In this document: positions 54,776 through 63,315 of the stretch, piece by piece
How positions within the stretch are numbered: position 1 is the first letter of the stretch
Layout of the letters: each line of letters opens with the position of its first letter
NCBI GenBank assembly: GCA_028718985.1
Contig: JAQUKQ010000001.1
Span: 16,006-80,005 of the forward strand
DNA: 64,000 nt
From: Desulfobulbaceae bacterium
Lineage (GTDB): Bacteria > Desulfobacterota > Desulfobulbia > Desulfobulbales > VMSU01
Reading direction: 5' to 3'
Position numbers and translations under genes: made by a program
Notes under the pieces: model-generated
What the model was told of the DNA's origin: nothing
Seen by the model: the letters and a program-made list of their open reading frames with translations, nothing else
The model's database searches: none

Positions 54776-55171
54776 TCACTCTCTGCCGTCAGTTTCTGGG
54801 AGAAATGATTGCAACACATCACAACTCTTACAGATGACCATTTTTTTCTTCCAACTCGTCTGGGCGCTGCACTCACAGATTGTGCCGTTGATGAACCAGC
54901 AGAGCTTTCCCGCTTGAAATTCCCATGCAGGACAGGATTTACGGCGCTTGGGCGGGCAACTTTTGACGATCCAGCAGGGTTTGACCTCACCTTCACGATC
55001 GCGCATTCTTGAGAGGAGGAACAAGATTTGCCGTTCAGCGTGAGCAGGAATCTGACGCCAACCTTGTTCGTAACTGTGCAGGGTTTTCAGTGAGATGCCA
55101 AGGAGCTCCGCGAGCTCTTTTTGGGTCTTGCCCAGTTTTTTTCTCAGTAAACAAAAATATTCTTTATCCAC
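54776..55171 (-). CDS. Cys-rich XRE-type HTH transcriptional regulator
   Basis: This 131-residue protein starts at GTG behind GGGAG. Residues 1-60 are an XRE-like helix-turn-helix (LRKKLGKTQKELAELLGISLKTLHSYEQGWRQIP region: fragments GKTQKELAELLGIS and LKTLHSYEQGW). The C-terminal 65 residues contain eight cysteines, in CWIVKSCPPKRRKSCPAWE, LCWFINGTICECS and ICKSCDVL, a pattern that could bind zinc, an Fe-S cluster or haem. It lies immediately upstream of the 22-haem cytochrome gene on the same strand, so control of that gene by metal, redox or haem status is plausible. The signal and site are not known. Confidence 0.85.
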   Translation of the reverse strand: MDKEYFCLLRKKLGKTQKELAELLGISLKTLHSYEQGWRQIPAHAERQILFLLSRMRDREGEVKPCWIVKSCPPKRRKSCPAWEFQAGKLCWFINGTICECSAQTSWKKKMVICKSCDVLQSFLPETDGRE

Positions 55172-55227
55172 GTGTGCTCCCACTCAGTCAAAACATAATC
55201 TTAAAGTAACTACTGGGCCTAGGCCAG

Positions 55228-56391
55228 TCAATGATAATTTCTACTAACAGGGGGGCTGCAACCAGCCATCGGATCTATCTTCTTGGCATGAATCATTTCC
55301 ACCAACTCTTGTGGGTTCGTTGCAAATTCTTCGGCAAGCGTTTGTGGGTGGTAGAAGGATTCGTTGAATGAAGAGATCAAATTCAGGTGTTCCCATCGGG
55401 TGAGATAGTATTCAATAATTGACGGGAGTTCTGTGAAAATGGTCACCTCAGGCTGCGGGATGCCATAGCTCGAGCGGGCCAATTTTGCCGAGGACAGGGT
55501 TTGGCTGCGATAGAAATTCTCCAGAAACATCAATTCGGCAGGCATGCGCGCCTCGATGCTGATCAGACTCAATTTTTTCATGATCCATTTGAGGATGCTT
55601 TTGAAAAAATTGGCAATAGAGTAAGGGATATAGATCTCTTTTGGCAGACTGAGCTGCAGGTAACGTTTGATGGTGAGGATGATGTCGGCAAGTGCGACGG
55701 GTTCGGGATCAACAAAATTATACGTTTGACCTGAAAATTCGGCTCGGTTGTTTAAGATGTAGTGGATAAATGGCGCAATTTTCTTGGTGTTGGTATAGGA
55801 GTGTCGGACACCGGGTTTGGTCAGCATGAAGGGGATTGCCTGGTCGACAATCGAGAAAAACAGTCGATGAAACCCTTGAATTTTATGGTCGTGTTTGCCG
55901 TAGACTACGGCCAGACGGATATTTGTGTAGTCCAAGCCCTCGGTTTCGTGCAGATGCTGGAGGGTCATTTCCGCCATCAATTTTGACTTGGCATAATTCG
56001 TCAGGCCGGGGGTTAGGGCGATCCTGTCCTCTTCGCTCAGGTCGAGACCTGACGGCATGGTGGCGGACGAACTGAAGTGGATGTAGGGAATTTTTAATTG
56101 AAGCGCAAGTTTCGCCAGATTGATGGCGCCGATGTAGTTTGTTTCAAAGGAGAGCAGTGGGTCGGAATCAATAGCGGTGATAGCGGCATTGATGATAAAA
56201 TCCGGTTTGATTTTTTTGAAATATTGCTTAATGTCGTTGGGTACCCGCAGGCTCAGTTTCTTGCTGTTTGGGGCCACCACGGAGATAGTGTCATCGGCAT
56301 GGGTCTTGAAATAGTACGTGATAGCGCCGCCGATCAGGCCAGAGCCGCCGACAAGTAACCCCGTTTTTTTCGATTCTGTTTCGATGGCCAT
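55228..56391 (-). CDS. NAD-dependent epimerase/dehydratase-family (extended SDR) protein
   Basis: This 387-residue protein has the nucleotide-binding GGSGLIGGAITYYF (GxxGxxG, near 16-22), an INAAITAIDSDPL stretch, HFSSSATMPSG (catalytic Ser), and the NYAKSKLMAEM motif holding the catalytic Tyr-x3-Lys. A PYSIANFFKSILKWIM segment lies near residue 270. Relatives reduce, epimerise or dehydrate nucleotide sugars or polyketide-like substrates. The substrate is unknown and no sugar operon adjoins it. It starts at MAIETESK, with a weak ribosome site. Confidence 0.88.
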   Translation of the reverse strand: MAIETESKKTGLLVGGSGLIGGAITYYFKTHADDTISVVAPNSKKLSLRVPNDIKQYFKKIKPDFIINAAITAIDSDPLLSFETNYIGAINLAKLALQLKIPYIHFSSSATMPSGLDLSEEDRIALTPGLTNYAKSKLMAEMTLQHLHETEGLDYTNIRLAVVYGKHDHKIQGFHRLFFSIVDQAIPFMLTKPGVRHSYTNTKKIAPFIHYILNNRAEFSGQTYNFVDPEPVALADIILTIKRYLQLSLPKEIYIPYSIANFFKSILKWIMKKLSLISIEARMPAELMFLENFYRSQTLSSAKLARSSYGIPQPEVTIFTELPSIIEYYLTRWEHLNLISSFNESFYHPQTLAEEFATNPQELVEMIHAKKIDPMAGCSPPVSRNYH

Positions 56392-56944
56392 GCGCTCTGT
56401 CAGTCGGGCAATTGACTCACACCATGAAAGTTGTCAATTCCCTGGTGGGAATTGCGGAGAGTGATGAAGAGACGAGAAGGTCCGCAATCGTGCAAAAAAT
56501 ATTTTTTGAAAAATCGACAGAGCCCTTTCATGCCGGGGGAAAGGGAAATGCTACGAAAAAATATCATCTGCCACTTTGTCGTACCAGGTGCTCCCAAAAA
56601 TTTTAATGAAGCAACCATTAATTGTGCTAAATGTAAATGATTACGAGGAAAAGGTCAAAGAGTAAAAATATGTTTTTGTGTTGTTTTCTCACCTGAACTG
56701 TAGGAAGAATATAATAATCAACGTAACTTCCCAGCGTCACCACAGTGGCCTTGTCAGCGGCCTGCTTATGGGCAGGAGGGAAACATCACAGGCCGTCACC
56801 GGTAAGCCTAGCTTTTTAAGCAGTGCTGCAGATTGGGCTGTGCAAGGAGGCGATGCCCAGCCCTCTCCCATGAGCCGACTTGATCTCCGCAATCTGTAGT
56901 ATTAATGGATAGTTACCAATCAACAGGGATGAAATCACACTGGC
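56392..56944. other. Intergenic region of 553 bases between divergent SDR and holA genes
   Basis: No gene can be supported. It holds a perfect 16-base A/T palindrome, CAAAAAATATTTTTTG (56493-56508), and, on the minus strand, a 44-codon open frame (56737-56871) with no known relative. Part of it (56720-56800) contains short complementary words and a CACTG...GGGAAG pattern seen in cobalamin riboswitches, but not in the required order. Promoters for both flanking genes probably lie here. Confidence 0.5.
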
Positions 56945-58324
56945 ATGGCAGTTTATCAAAGAGATGATCTTGGCAAAGTACTGACGGCCATCAAGCAAGG
57001 GAAACCCTGTTCGGTTTATCTGGTGATTGGCGATAGCTATCTTTGCCTGCAGGTGGCGGAACAGTTGGCCGTGGCCCTGATACCGGATCCAAAGGATCGG
57101 GGGCAGGGCGTGAACCTGATCGATGGCGATCAGGAAGATCCTCTTAACACTTTGGGATTGCTCAAAACCTATAGCCTGTTTGCCGGGAGGCAGATCTTCA
57201 GGGTTTCCGGTTCCAAGCTGTTTGACTCTAAAGAAGTTGCCAAAACAATTTGGGATAAGGCAAAGAGTGCTTATGGTAAGGGCGATTTGCGCCAGGCCGC
57301 ACGTCATCTGGCGCGGTTGGCTGCTATCGGACAGGTAGAGGTCGCAGAGTTGGCCGGGTTGTCTGAGGGGGAGTGGCAGGCGGCCTTTTCCTTTGCCAAA
57401 GCAGACGCCACTTGGTGTCTCGAGGTGGCGGGGGCCATGGGTGACAGCACCAAGAGCCCTAGCAGTGGCAGCAAGGATCCGGCCGAGCAGTATGTGGCCG
57501 CGATTGAGGATGGACTGCCGGAAGATAATCTTCTCATCTTGCTGGTTGAGAGCGCGGATAAGCGCAAAAAACTGTACAAGAGCATTGTCAAGAGCGGGAC
57601 GGTAATTGATCTCGCCGTCGCCGAAGGAAGCTCCAAAGGCGCTCGTACCGAACAGGACACCGTGCTTACCGATTTGGTTCGGCAGACGCTTGCCGAATTT
57701 GGCAAGAGCATGGAGCCCAAGGCCGTGCCAGCTCTTCTCGAACGGGTGGGGTTTCATCCCGTGGCGGTGGTGCGAGAAACGGAGAAATTGGCTCTTTATG
57801 TGGGAGATGCTCCGCAGATCACTTTCAATGATCTTATGGCGGTGGTTGGTCGCACCCGGGAAGATGCGCTGTTTGAGTTGACCGAGGCTTTCACCGAGCA
57901 GGATCTCTCGCAAACCTTGTTGGTCGCCGGGCGTCTCTTTGAGAGTGGTGTGCATCCCCTGGTCATGGTTGCGGGCTTACGCAATCAACTTCGGAAACTC
58001 CTGCTGGTCGCTTCATTTCGGAGTGGAGGGTCGCCGGATTATGTTGAGGGCATGACCTTTGCCGTGTTTCAAAAAGGGTATTTGCCGGATTTGAAACACG
58101 GTCGAGAGCAGTGGCTCAGCCAATTGCCGACACACCCGTATGCCCTGTATATGATGTTTGCCAAGGCAGGAAAGTACTCTGTCCGCCAGTTGGGAGGGCT
58201 GTTGGCCACGCTGCTGCAAGCCGAGTTCGCCTTGAAAAGCTCGGGACTCCCTCCATTATTGATTCTTGAGCGTTTTTTCTGGCAGGCACTTGCTGGGGAG
58301 GCGCAACAAGTGTTACGGAGATGA
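56945..58324 (+). CDS. holA: DNA polymerase III delta subunit
   Basis: This 459-residue clamp-loader subunit opens the beta clamp during loading. The AAA-like start (GKPCSVYLVIGDSYLCLQVAEQL), LPEDNLLILLVESADKRKKLYK, GFHPVAVVRETEKLALYVG and the RTREDALFELTEAFTEQDL region are typical. It is about 100 residues longer than common HolA because of an insert at about 100-185, rich in Ala, Gly and Ser, before the nucleotide-binding core resumes. It starts at ATG after CTGGC and is divergent from the SDR gene. clpS follows after 149 bases. Confidence 0.9.
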   Translation: MAVYQRDDLGKVLTAIKQGKPCSVYLVIGDSYLCLQVAEQLAVALIPDPKDRGQGVNLIDGDQEDPLNTLGLLKTYSLFAGRQIFRVSGSKLFDSKEVAKTIWDKAKSAYGKGDLRQAARHLARLAAIGQVEVAELAGLSEGEWQAAFSFAKADATWCLEVAGAMGDSTKSPSSGSKDPAEQYVAAIEDGLPEDNLLILLVESADKRKKLYKSIVKSGTVIDLAVAEGSSKGARTEQDTVLTDLVRQTLAEFGKSMEPKAVPALLERVGFHPVAVVRETEKLALYVGDAPQITFNDLMAVVGRTREDALFELTEAFTEQDLSQTLLVAGRLFESGVHPLVMVAGLRNQLRKLLLVASFRSGGSPDYVEGMTFAVFQKGYLPDLKHGREQWLSQLPTHPYALYMMFAKAGKYSVRQLGGLLATLLQAEFALKSSGLPPLLILERFFWQALAGEAQQVLRR

Positions 58325-58473
58325 GCTTGACAAGCCTTTTTTAGTAATTATTACTCTAATTGGTTTCCCCAAAAGTGCCGGGTTCGGATCAAGGCACAAT
58401 GCTGGTAAATCGGACAAGAGATCAAAACATCTATTGCGGTACTGCAGGTGCTGGGCAGAGGGAAAAGAGAGCG

Positions 58474-58788
58474 ATGGGCAATACGTTGACCAAACAGAAA
58501 CAGGGTGTCGAGAATCAGGAACGCGAAGACGTGCATGAGCCATCTCGGTTCAAGGTGTTACTGCATAACGATGACTACACCACCATGGACTTTGTGGTGT
58601 TGATCCTGCAATCCGTCTTCAACAAGGACATGGAGACGGCAACCGAGATTATGCTCAATGTCCATAAAAAGGGCATTGGGGTGGCGGGGATTTATTCCAG
58701 GGATGTGGCGGAAACCAAGGTGGCGGTTGTGCAGGAGTTGTCCCGCAAGAATGAGCATCCGCTCAAGTGTACGATGGAAGAGGTATGA
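58474..58788 (+). CDS. clpS: ATP-dependent Clp protease adaptor ClpS
   Basis: This 104-residue adaptor delivers N-degron substrates to ClpA. I place the start at MGNTLTKQKQ, with GAGGGAAAAGAG upstream; longer in-frame starts add unrelated sequence. The core has KVLLHNDDYTTMDFVVLILQ, VFNKDMETATEIMLNVHKKG and AVVQELSRKNEHPLKC, holding the residues that contact ClpA and the N-degron. It overlaps clpA by four bases (ATGA). Confidence 0.96.
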   Translation: MGNTLTKQKQGVENQEREDVHEPSRFKVLLHNDDYTTMDFVVLILQSVFNKDMETATEIMLNVHKKGIGVAGIYSRDVAETKVAVVQELSRKNEHPLKCTMEEV

Positions 58789-61016
58789 CGATGATCAGCA
58801 CAAAACTTGAGATTGCCTTGGTAATGGCGATCCGCGAAGCCAAGGCCCGCCAGCATGAGCATGTGGCGGTGGAGCATATCCTCTTTGGCCTGCTACATGA
58901 TGAGACGGCGGTACGGGTGATTCAGGGCTGCGGCGGCAAGATTGATTCGTTGAAAGAGAAGCTCCGTCAATTTTTTGATACCGAGCTGCTCGGCGGGCGT
59001 CTCAAAGAGAATCAGGAGCCAATGCAGACCATCGGCTTTAATCGAGTGCTGCAACGGGCTGTCGCTCACGTCCAGAGTTGCGGAAAAAAAGAGGTGGACT
59101 CGGGTGATGTCTTGGTTTCCATCTTCGCCGAACGCGACTCCTACGCCGTCTATTTCATGCGTGGAGAGGGACTCTCTCGACTCGACGTTTTACAATATCT
59201 CTCTCATGATCCAGAGGCTGATCGACCACACTCCCCTGAGACGCAGGAAGAGGTCGCACCACCGGAGAAAAAAGAGACGGCGCTGGATAAATTCACCATT
59301 AATTTTGCAGCATTAGCGGCTGAAGGTAAGATCGATCCTCTGATCGGTCGTGCTTCGGAATTGCAGCGTATGATGCAGATCCTCTGCCGTCGCCGCAAGA
59401 ATAATCCGCTATTGGTGGGTGAGCCCGGTGTCGGAAAGACGGCAATTGCCGAGGGCTTGGCGTTGCAGATTCACCACGACAAGGTCCCGGAAGTTTTAAA
59501 AAATGCCGAGATCAGGCTGCTAGATATGGGTTCGCTTCTCTCGGGCACGAAATACCGTGGCGATTTCGAAGAACGGTTGAAATCAGTGTTGAAGGAGGTC
59601 AAGGCGGCGGGCAACATCATCTTGTTCATCGATGAGATTCACACCATTGTTGGGGCCGGGGCCACCAGCGGGGGTAGCATGGATGCCTCGAACCTGTTGA
59701 AGCCCTCCCTGCAGGACGGCTCACTGAAATGTATTGGTTCGACCACCTACGAAGAGTATAAGCAGTATATCGAGAAGGATCGCGCCCTATCACGGCGTTT
59801 TCAGAAGGTTGATATCGATGAGCCCTCCGAGGCCGAGACGGTTGAGATCCTGAAGGGTTTGAAATCGCGCTATGAGGCGCATCATGCTGTGAAGTACACC
59901 GTTACAGCCCTGCAGGCGGCGGCAGAACTGGCGAAGCGCTATCTCAACGATCGTTTTCTGCCGGACAAGGCGATCGATATCGTCGATGAGGTTGGTGCCA
60001 TCTATCGTCTGGAGGGCAAAGGCAAGCGGCGATTGATCACCCGCCATGACATCGAAACCGTGGTTTCCCGTATGGCCAAGATTCCCGTACAGAGCGCTTC
60101 GAGCTCTGATTGCGAGGTGTTGCGTAATCTGGAAACGGTGCTCAAGGGGCAGATTTTTGGCCAGGATCAAGCCATTTCGGCGATGGTTACCTCGGTCAAG
60201 CGTTCGCGGGCTGGCTTAAACGATGTTCGCAGACCGACGGCGGCCTTTGTCTTTGCAGGTCCTACAGGTGTTGGTAAGACCGAGGCGGCGCGCCAATTGG
60301 CCTCTGCCCTGACGGTGCATTTTGAACGGATCGACATGAGTGAGTACATGGAGAAACACGCAGTCGCCCGTTTGATAGGGGCGCCTCCTGGTTATGTTGG
60401 TTTCGATCAGGGGGGGCTGTTGACCGATGCCATTCGCAGGCACCCCTACTGTGTTCTGTTGCTGGACGAGATCGAAAAGGCTCATCCCGATGTGTTCAAT
60501 ATCCTTCTGCAGGTTATGGATAGTGCCACCTTGACTGACAACGCTGGGCGGCGGGCTGATTTCCGCAACGTGATTCTGATCATGACCACCAACGCCGGGG
60601 CACGTGAAATGGCAGGTCACGTCATTGGCTTCACCGGGACAAAGAGTGGGCGTGATCAACAGGCGTTGCAGAGTCTCTTTGCCCCGGAGTTTCGCAATCG
60701 CCTTGATGCCATTATCAGCTTCCAGCCTTTGGCCACAAATGTAGTCGAACTGGTGGTCGATAAGTTGATCAACGAGCTACAGGCTCAACTTGCCGATAAG
60801 AAAATAACCATAACCCTATCAGACGCTGCCCGGAGCTGGCTGGCGGAGCAGGGGTATGAGCCGGACTACGGCGCACGGCCACTGCGGCGTTTGATTATGA
60901 AGGAAATTGGCGATGTTTTGGCCGAAGAAATTTTATTTGGCAGCTTGACGAAGGGGGGGGCAGTTTCTATAGGGTTGAAAAAGAAAAAGTTGACCTTTGC
61001 CTTTCTGAAAAAATAG
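58785..61016 (+). CDS. clpA: ATP-dependent Clp protease ATP-binding subunit ClpA
   Basis: This 743-residue AAA+ unfoldase works with ClpP. It has a Clp-N domain (ALVMAIREAKARQHEHVAVE and following), a first ATPase with Walker A GEPGVGKTA (near 212) and IDEIHTIVGAG, and a second with GPTGVGKTE (near 492) and LLLDEIEKAHPDVFN. The arginine finger region (FAPEFRNRLD) and sensor motifs are intact. The ClpS partner is next door and its stop overlaps this start. No clpP lies in the window. Confidence 0.97.
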   Translation: MTMISTKLEIALVMAIREAKARQHEHVAVEHILFGLLHDETAVRVIQGCGGKIDSLKEKLRQFFDTELLGGRLKENQEPMQTIGFNRVLQRAVAHVQSCGKKEVDSGDVLVSIFAERDSYAVYFMRGEGLSRLDVLQYLSHDPEADRPHSPETQEEVAPPEKKETALDKFTINFAALAAEGKIDPLIGRASELQRMMQILCRRRKNNPLLVGEPGVGKTAIAEGLALQIHHDKVPEVLKNAEIRLLDMGSLLSGTKYRGDFEERLKSVLKEVKAAGNIILFIDEIHTIVGAGATSGGSMDASNLLKPSLQDGSLKCIGSTTYEEYKQYIEKDRALSRRFQKVDIDEPSEAETVEILKGLKSRYEAHHAVKYTVTALQAAAELAKRYLNDRFLPDKAIDIVDEVGAIYRLEGKGKRRLITRHDIETVVSRMAKIPVQSASSSDCEVLRNLETVLKGQIFGQDQAISAMVTSVKRSRAGLNDVRRPTAAFVFAGPTGVGKTEAARQLASALTVHFERIDMSEYMEKHAVARLIGAPPGYVGFDQGGLLTDAIRRHPYCVLLLDEIEKAHPDVFNILLQVMDSATLTDNAGRRADFRNVILIMTTNAGAREMAGHVIGFTGTKSGRDQQALQSLFAPEFRNRLDAIISFQPLATNVVELVVDKLINELQAQLADKKITITLSDAARSWLAEQGYEPDYGARPLRRLIMKEIGDVLAEEILFGSLTKGGAVSIGLKKKKLTFAFLKK

Positions 61017-61227
61017 TGGTATACAAAACACATTTTTGTGTGCTTTTCGGGATGATGCTGGGGAGGGCGGTCTGCCAAGTTGCAGGGCGTTTAGTAGTCT
61101 GAAAGTCGACCCTGGCGGTTATTTACTGTTGCGAACGGAGTTTAAAATATCGGGCTATCGCCCAGAAGTCGTTATCCTTTCGTGTCATTGACCCATAACA
61201 AGTTGTTAACTGTAAGGAGATGGTATC

Positions 61228-62097
61228 ATGAAGAAGATTTATTGTTGTTTGACGTGTGTTGCATTGGCTGTATCTTTGGTTGCCTGTGGCAAGGGTGAGT
61301 CGGACTCTGCGAAAGAGAATAAAGCCGCAGTAGTAGCCCCTGCCGGACAGGTTGCACCTGGCACGGAAGCGGCGCAGAGTGCTGATGCGCCTAAAGAGGC
61401 GGCAGCCCCCTCCGCCATTAAGGGGAAGGTTGCTGAGACCATGGATGCCAGCGGGTACACCTATGTGCGTCTTGATGATGGTTCCGGCAAGGAGATTTGG
61501 GCCGCGGTTCCTAAAGCTGAGTTGAAAGTAGGTGAGGAGGTTACCCTGCAAGGCGGTTCGGTGATGGAGAATTTCAACAGTAAGACGCTGAACAAGACCT
61601 TTGAGAAGATCATTTTCGCGACCGGTGTGAGCAGAGGCGATGGCAAAGAGGTTGCTGCCCCTGCTGGTGGTGCAGCAGGAAGCTTTGATGCGGCGGTAAA
61701 GAAAGATGGTGCCGAGGCGTCAGGAGGCAGTGCTGGGAATGTGGTTCCTTTTGCTGACTTGAAGGTTGCAAAGGCTTCTGGACCTGATGGTCATGCCGTG
61801 AGTGAAGTTTTTGAAAAAGCGGCCTCTCTTGATAAGAAGAATGTGGCCGTTAAGGGACAGGTGGTTAAGGTCTCCAAGAATATCATGGGTAAGAACTGGC
61901 TGCATATCCAGGATGGTACCGGTGATCCAAACAAGAACACTCATGACTTAGTCATCACCACCATGGATGTGGCTGAAAAAGGTGATATCGTGACGGTAGA
62001 AGGTGGCGCTGTTGCAAACAAGGATTTTGGCTCAGGCTATAAGTATGACATCATTATTGAGGACGCCAAGGTAACCAAGGAAGAGGCCGCCAAGTAA
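61228..62097 (+). CDS. Lipoprotein with two OB-fold-like domains, NrfJ-like
   Basis: This 289-residue protein starts behind AAGGAGA. The signal peptide ends in a lipobox (VSLVAC-GKG), so it is lipid-anchored in the envelope. Two beta-rich units follow: IKGKVAETMDASGYTYVRLD to LQGGSVMENFNSKTLNK, which resembles NrfJ-type OB domains, and VAVKGQVVKVSKNIMGKNWL to IVTVEGGAVANKDFGSGYKY, an OB-fold of the tRNA-anticodon-like kind. The linker is Ala-, Glu- and Lys-rich. NrfJ-type proteins are found with c-type cytochrome systems, so a link to the cytochromes is possible but only inferred. A terminator follows. Confidence 0.8.
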   Translation: MKKIYCCLTCVALAVSLVACGKGESDSAKENKAAVVAPAGQVAPGTEAAQSADAPKEAAAPSAIKGKVAETMDASGYTYVRLDDGSGKEIWAAVPKAELKVGEEVTLQGGSVMENFNSKTLNKTFEKIIFATGVSRGDGKEVAAPAGGAAGSFDAAVKKDGAEASGGSAGNVVPFADLKVAKASGPDGHAVSEVFEKAASLDKKNVAVKGQVVKVSKNIMGKNWLHIQDGTGDPNKNTHDLVITTMDVAEKGDIVTVEGGAVANKDFGSGYKYDIIIEDAKVTKEEAAK

Positions 62098-62129
62098 CGT
62101 TTTTTCTTCGTAGCTCCAGTTCATTGTTC

Positions 62130-62175
62130 ACAACAATACTCCCCGTCTTCGGCGTTGGGAGTATTGTTGTTTCTT
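62130..62175 (+). terminator. Rho-independent terminator after the OB-fold lipoprotein gene
   Basis: Perfect 14-base arms ACAACAATACTCCC (62130-62143) and GGGAGTATTGTTGT (62157-62170) are followed by TTCTT. It ends the lipoprotein transcript. Confidence 0.8.
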
Positions 62176-62293
62176 GGTAATTGCACGGCGAGCCTCTCTC
62201 TTGATGTGGGGTTGTGTGAATGACGGGGCATTGCTTCGGTCTCTCCCCCCGGGTGTGCGATTACGATTTCTCTAATAGACGAAGTGGCGTGGA

Positions 62294-63211
62294 GTGAAGA
62301 TTTGTGTTGCAGGTCCTGGGGCGCTTGGGTCTCTGTTTGCGGCTCTTTTGGCGAATGCCGGGCATGAGGTCTGGCTCTTGGATCATCGGGTTGAGCGGGC
62401 CCGTTTCGTAGCGTCGCAAGGGATAATCTTGCACGAGGCGCAGGGGCAGAGGGTAGTTTCTGTGCGGGCCACGGCCGATCCTGCTCAGCTTGGTTTGATC
62501 AAGCTTATCTTTCTCTGTGTTAAATCCGCTGCCGCCGCCGGAGCGGTGCGCCGTCTTCTGCCCCTCCTCGGTCCAGATAGTCTTGTTGTCGCCTTGCAAA
62601 ATGGCATCGCCCATCATCGCCTGCTGGCAGAGATTCTTCCACTTTGGGCCTTGGGGGTCACGGCACAGGGTGCAACGATGCTTGCCCCAGGGGTGGTCAG
62701 GCATGGTGGCTGTGGTCCAACGTCAGTTGGCTTTCTCTCGGAGGTGGGTGCGTCGGCCCAGCGTCGTTTACAAGAGACGGTTGAACTGATGAATTCCGCT
62801 GGGATTGCGACGACATCCCGCTCCGATATTCTGGCAGTTGCTTGGCATAAGTTAATCGTCAATGCCGGGATCAACGCCTTAACAGCGCTGGAAAATTGCG
62901 CTAACGGTGATTTGTTGGTCCGCCCCGCAGCGCTTGCCTCTCTGAAAGAGGCGGTACAAGAGGCGGCTCAGGTGGCGAAGGCCTCTGGTGTTCAAATCGC
63001 ACCAGACCCTGTCGGGATGACAATCGAGGTCTGTCGGAATACGGCGGCAAATATCTCGTCGATGCTGCAGGATGTCCGGAGGCGACGCCAGACAGAGGTC
63101 GAGGCGATCAACGGCATGATTGTCAGGCAGGCGGCTCTCTTCGGGATTCAGGTCCCTGTCAATCAGGCGCTTTTGACTGGAGTGCAAACGCTGGAGGCAA
63201 AATTTACGTAA
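62294..63211 (+). CDS. panE: 2-dehydropantoate 2-reductase (ketopantoate reductase)
   Basis: This 305-residue NADPH-dependent enzyme makes pantoate for coenzyme A synthesis. The Rossmann motif [10 protein letters not shown] is at residues 7-16. [45 protein letters not shown] (catalytic Lys) and [20 protein letters not shown] are typical. It starts at GTG with a weak ribosome site. Other PanE-fold reductases with different substrates exist, so the exact reaction is probable, not certain. Confidence 0.88.
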   Translation: MKICVAGPGALGSLFAALLANAGHEVWLLDHRVERARFVASQGIILHEAQGQRVVSVRATADPAQLGLIKLIFLCVKSAAAAGAVRRLLPLLGPDSLVVALQNGIAHHRLLAEILPLWALGVTAQGATMLAPGVVRHGGCGPTSVGFLSEVGASAQRRLQETVELMNSAGIATTSRSDILAVAWHKLIVNAGINALTALENCANGDLLVRPAALASLKEAVQEAAQVAKASGVQIAPDPVGMTIEVCRNTAANISSMLQDVRRRRQTEVEAINGMIVRQAALFGIQVPVNQALLTGVQTLEAKFT

Positions 63212-63315
63212 GCCGCCTCTCGCACGGCAGCCTGAGCCAGGGCACGAGTCCAAAAATTCAAATAGCCACTTTTTTACTCTCTCTAATCGTTTACGAACAT
63301 CAAACAGGAGGATCA

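Noticed and set aside
56720-56800. Possible cobalamin riboswitch (CACTG...GGGAAG words on the minus strand)
   Set aside because: The conserved upstream and downstream elements (GGTG...AATC, CAAGCCAGGAGACC) are missing or out of order, and the downstream gene is an SDR with no B12 link.
56816-57955. Long open frame (379 codons) on the minus strand
   Set aside because: It is antisense to holA over most of its length and its translation has no recognisable domain; holA is supported by homology.
61017-61060. Terminator after clpA (ACACATTTTTGTGTG)
   Set aside because: The stem is only about five base pairs and A/T-rich, so it is too weak to support.
63212-63315. SAM riboswitch before metK
   Set aside because: No stem arrangement or conserved SAM-riboswitch words were seen in the 104-base gap.
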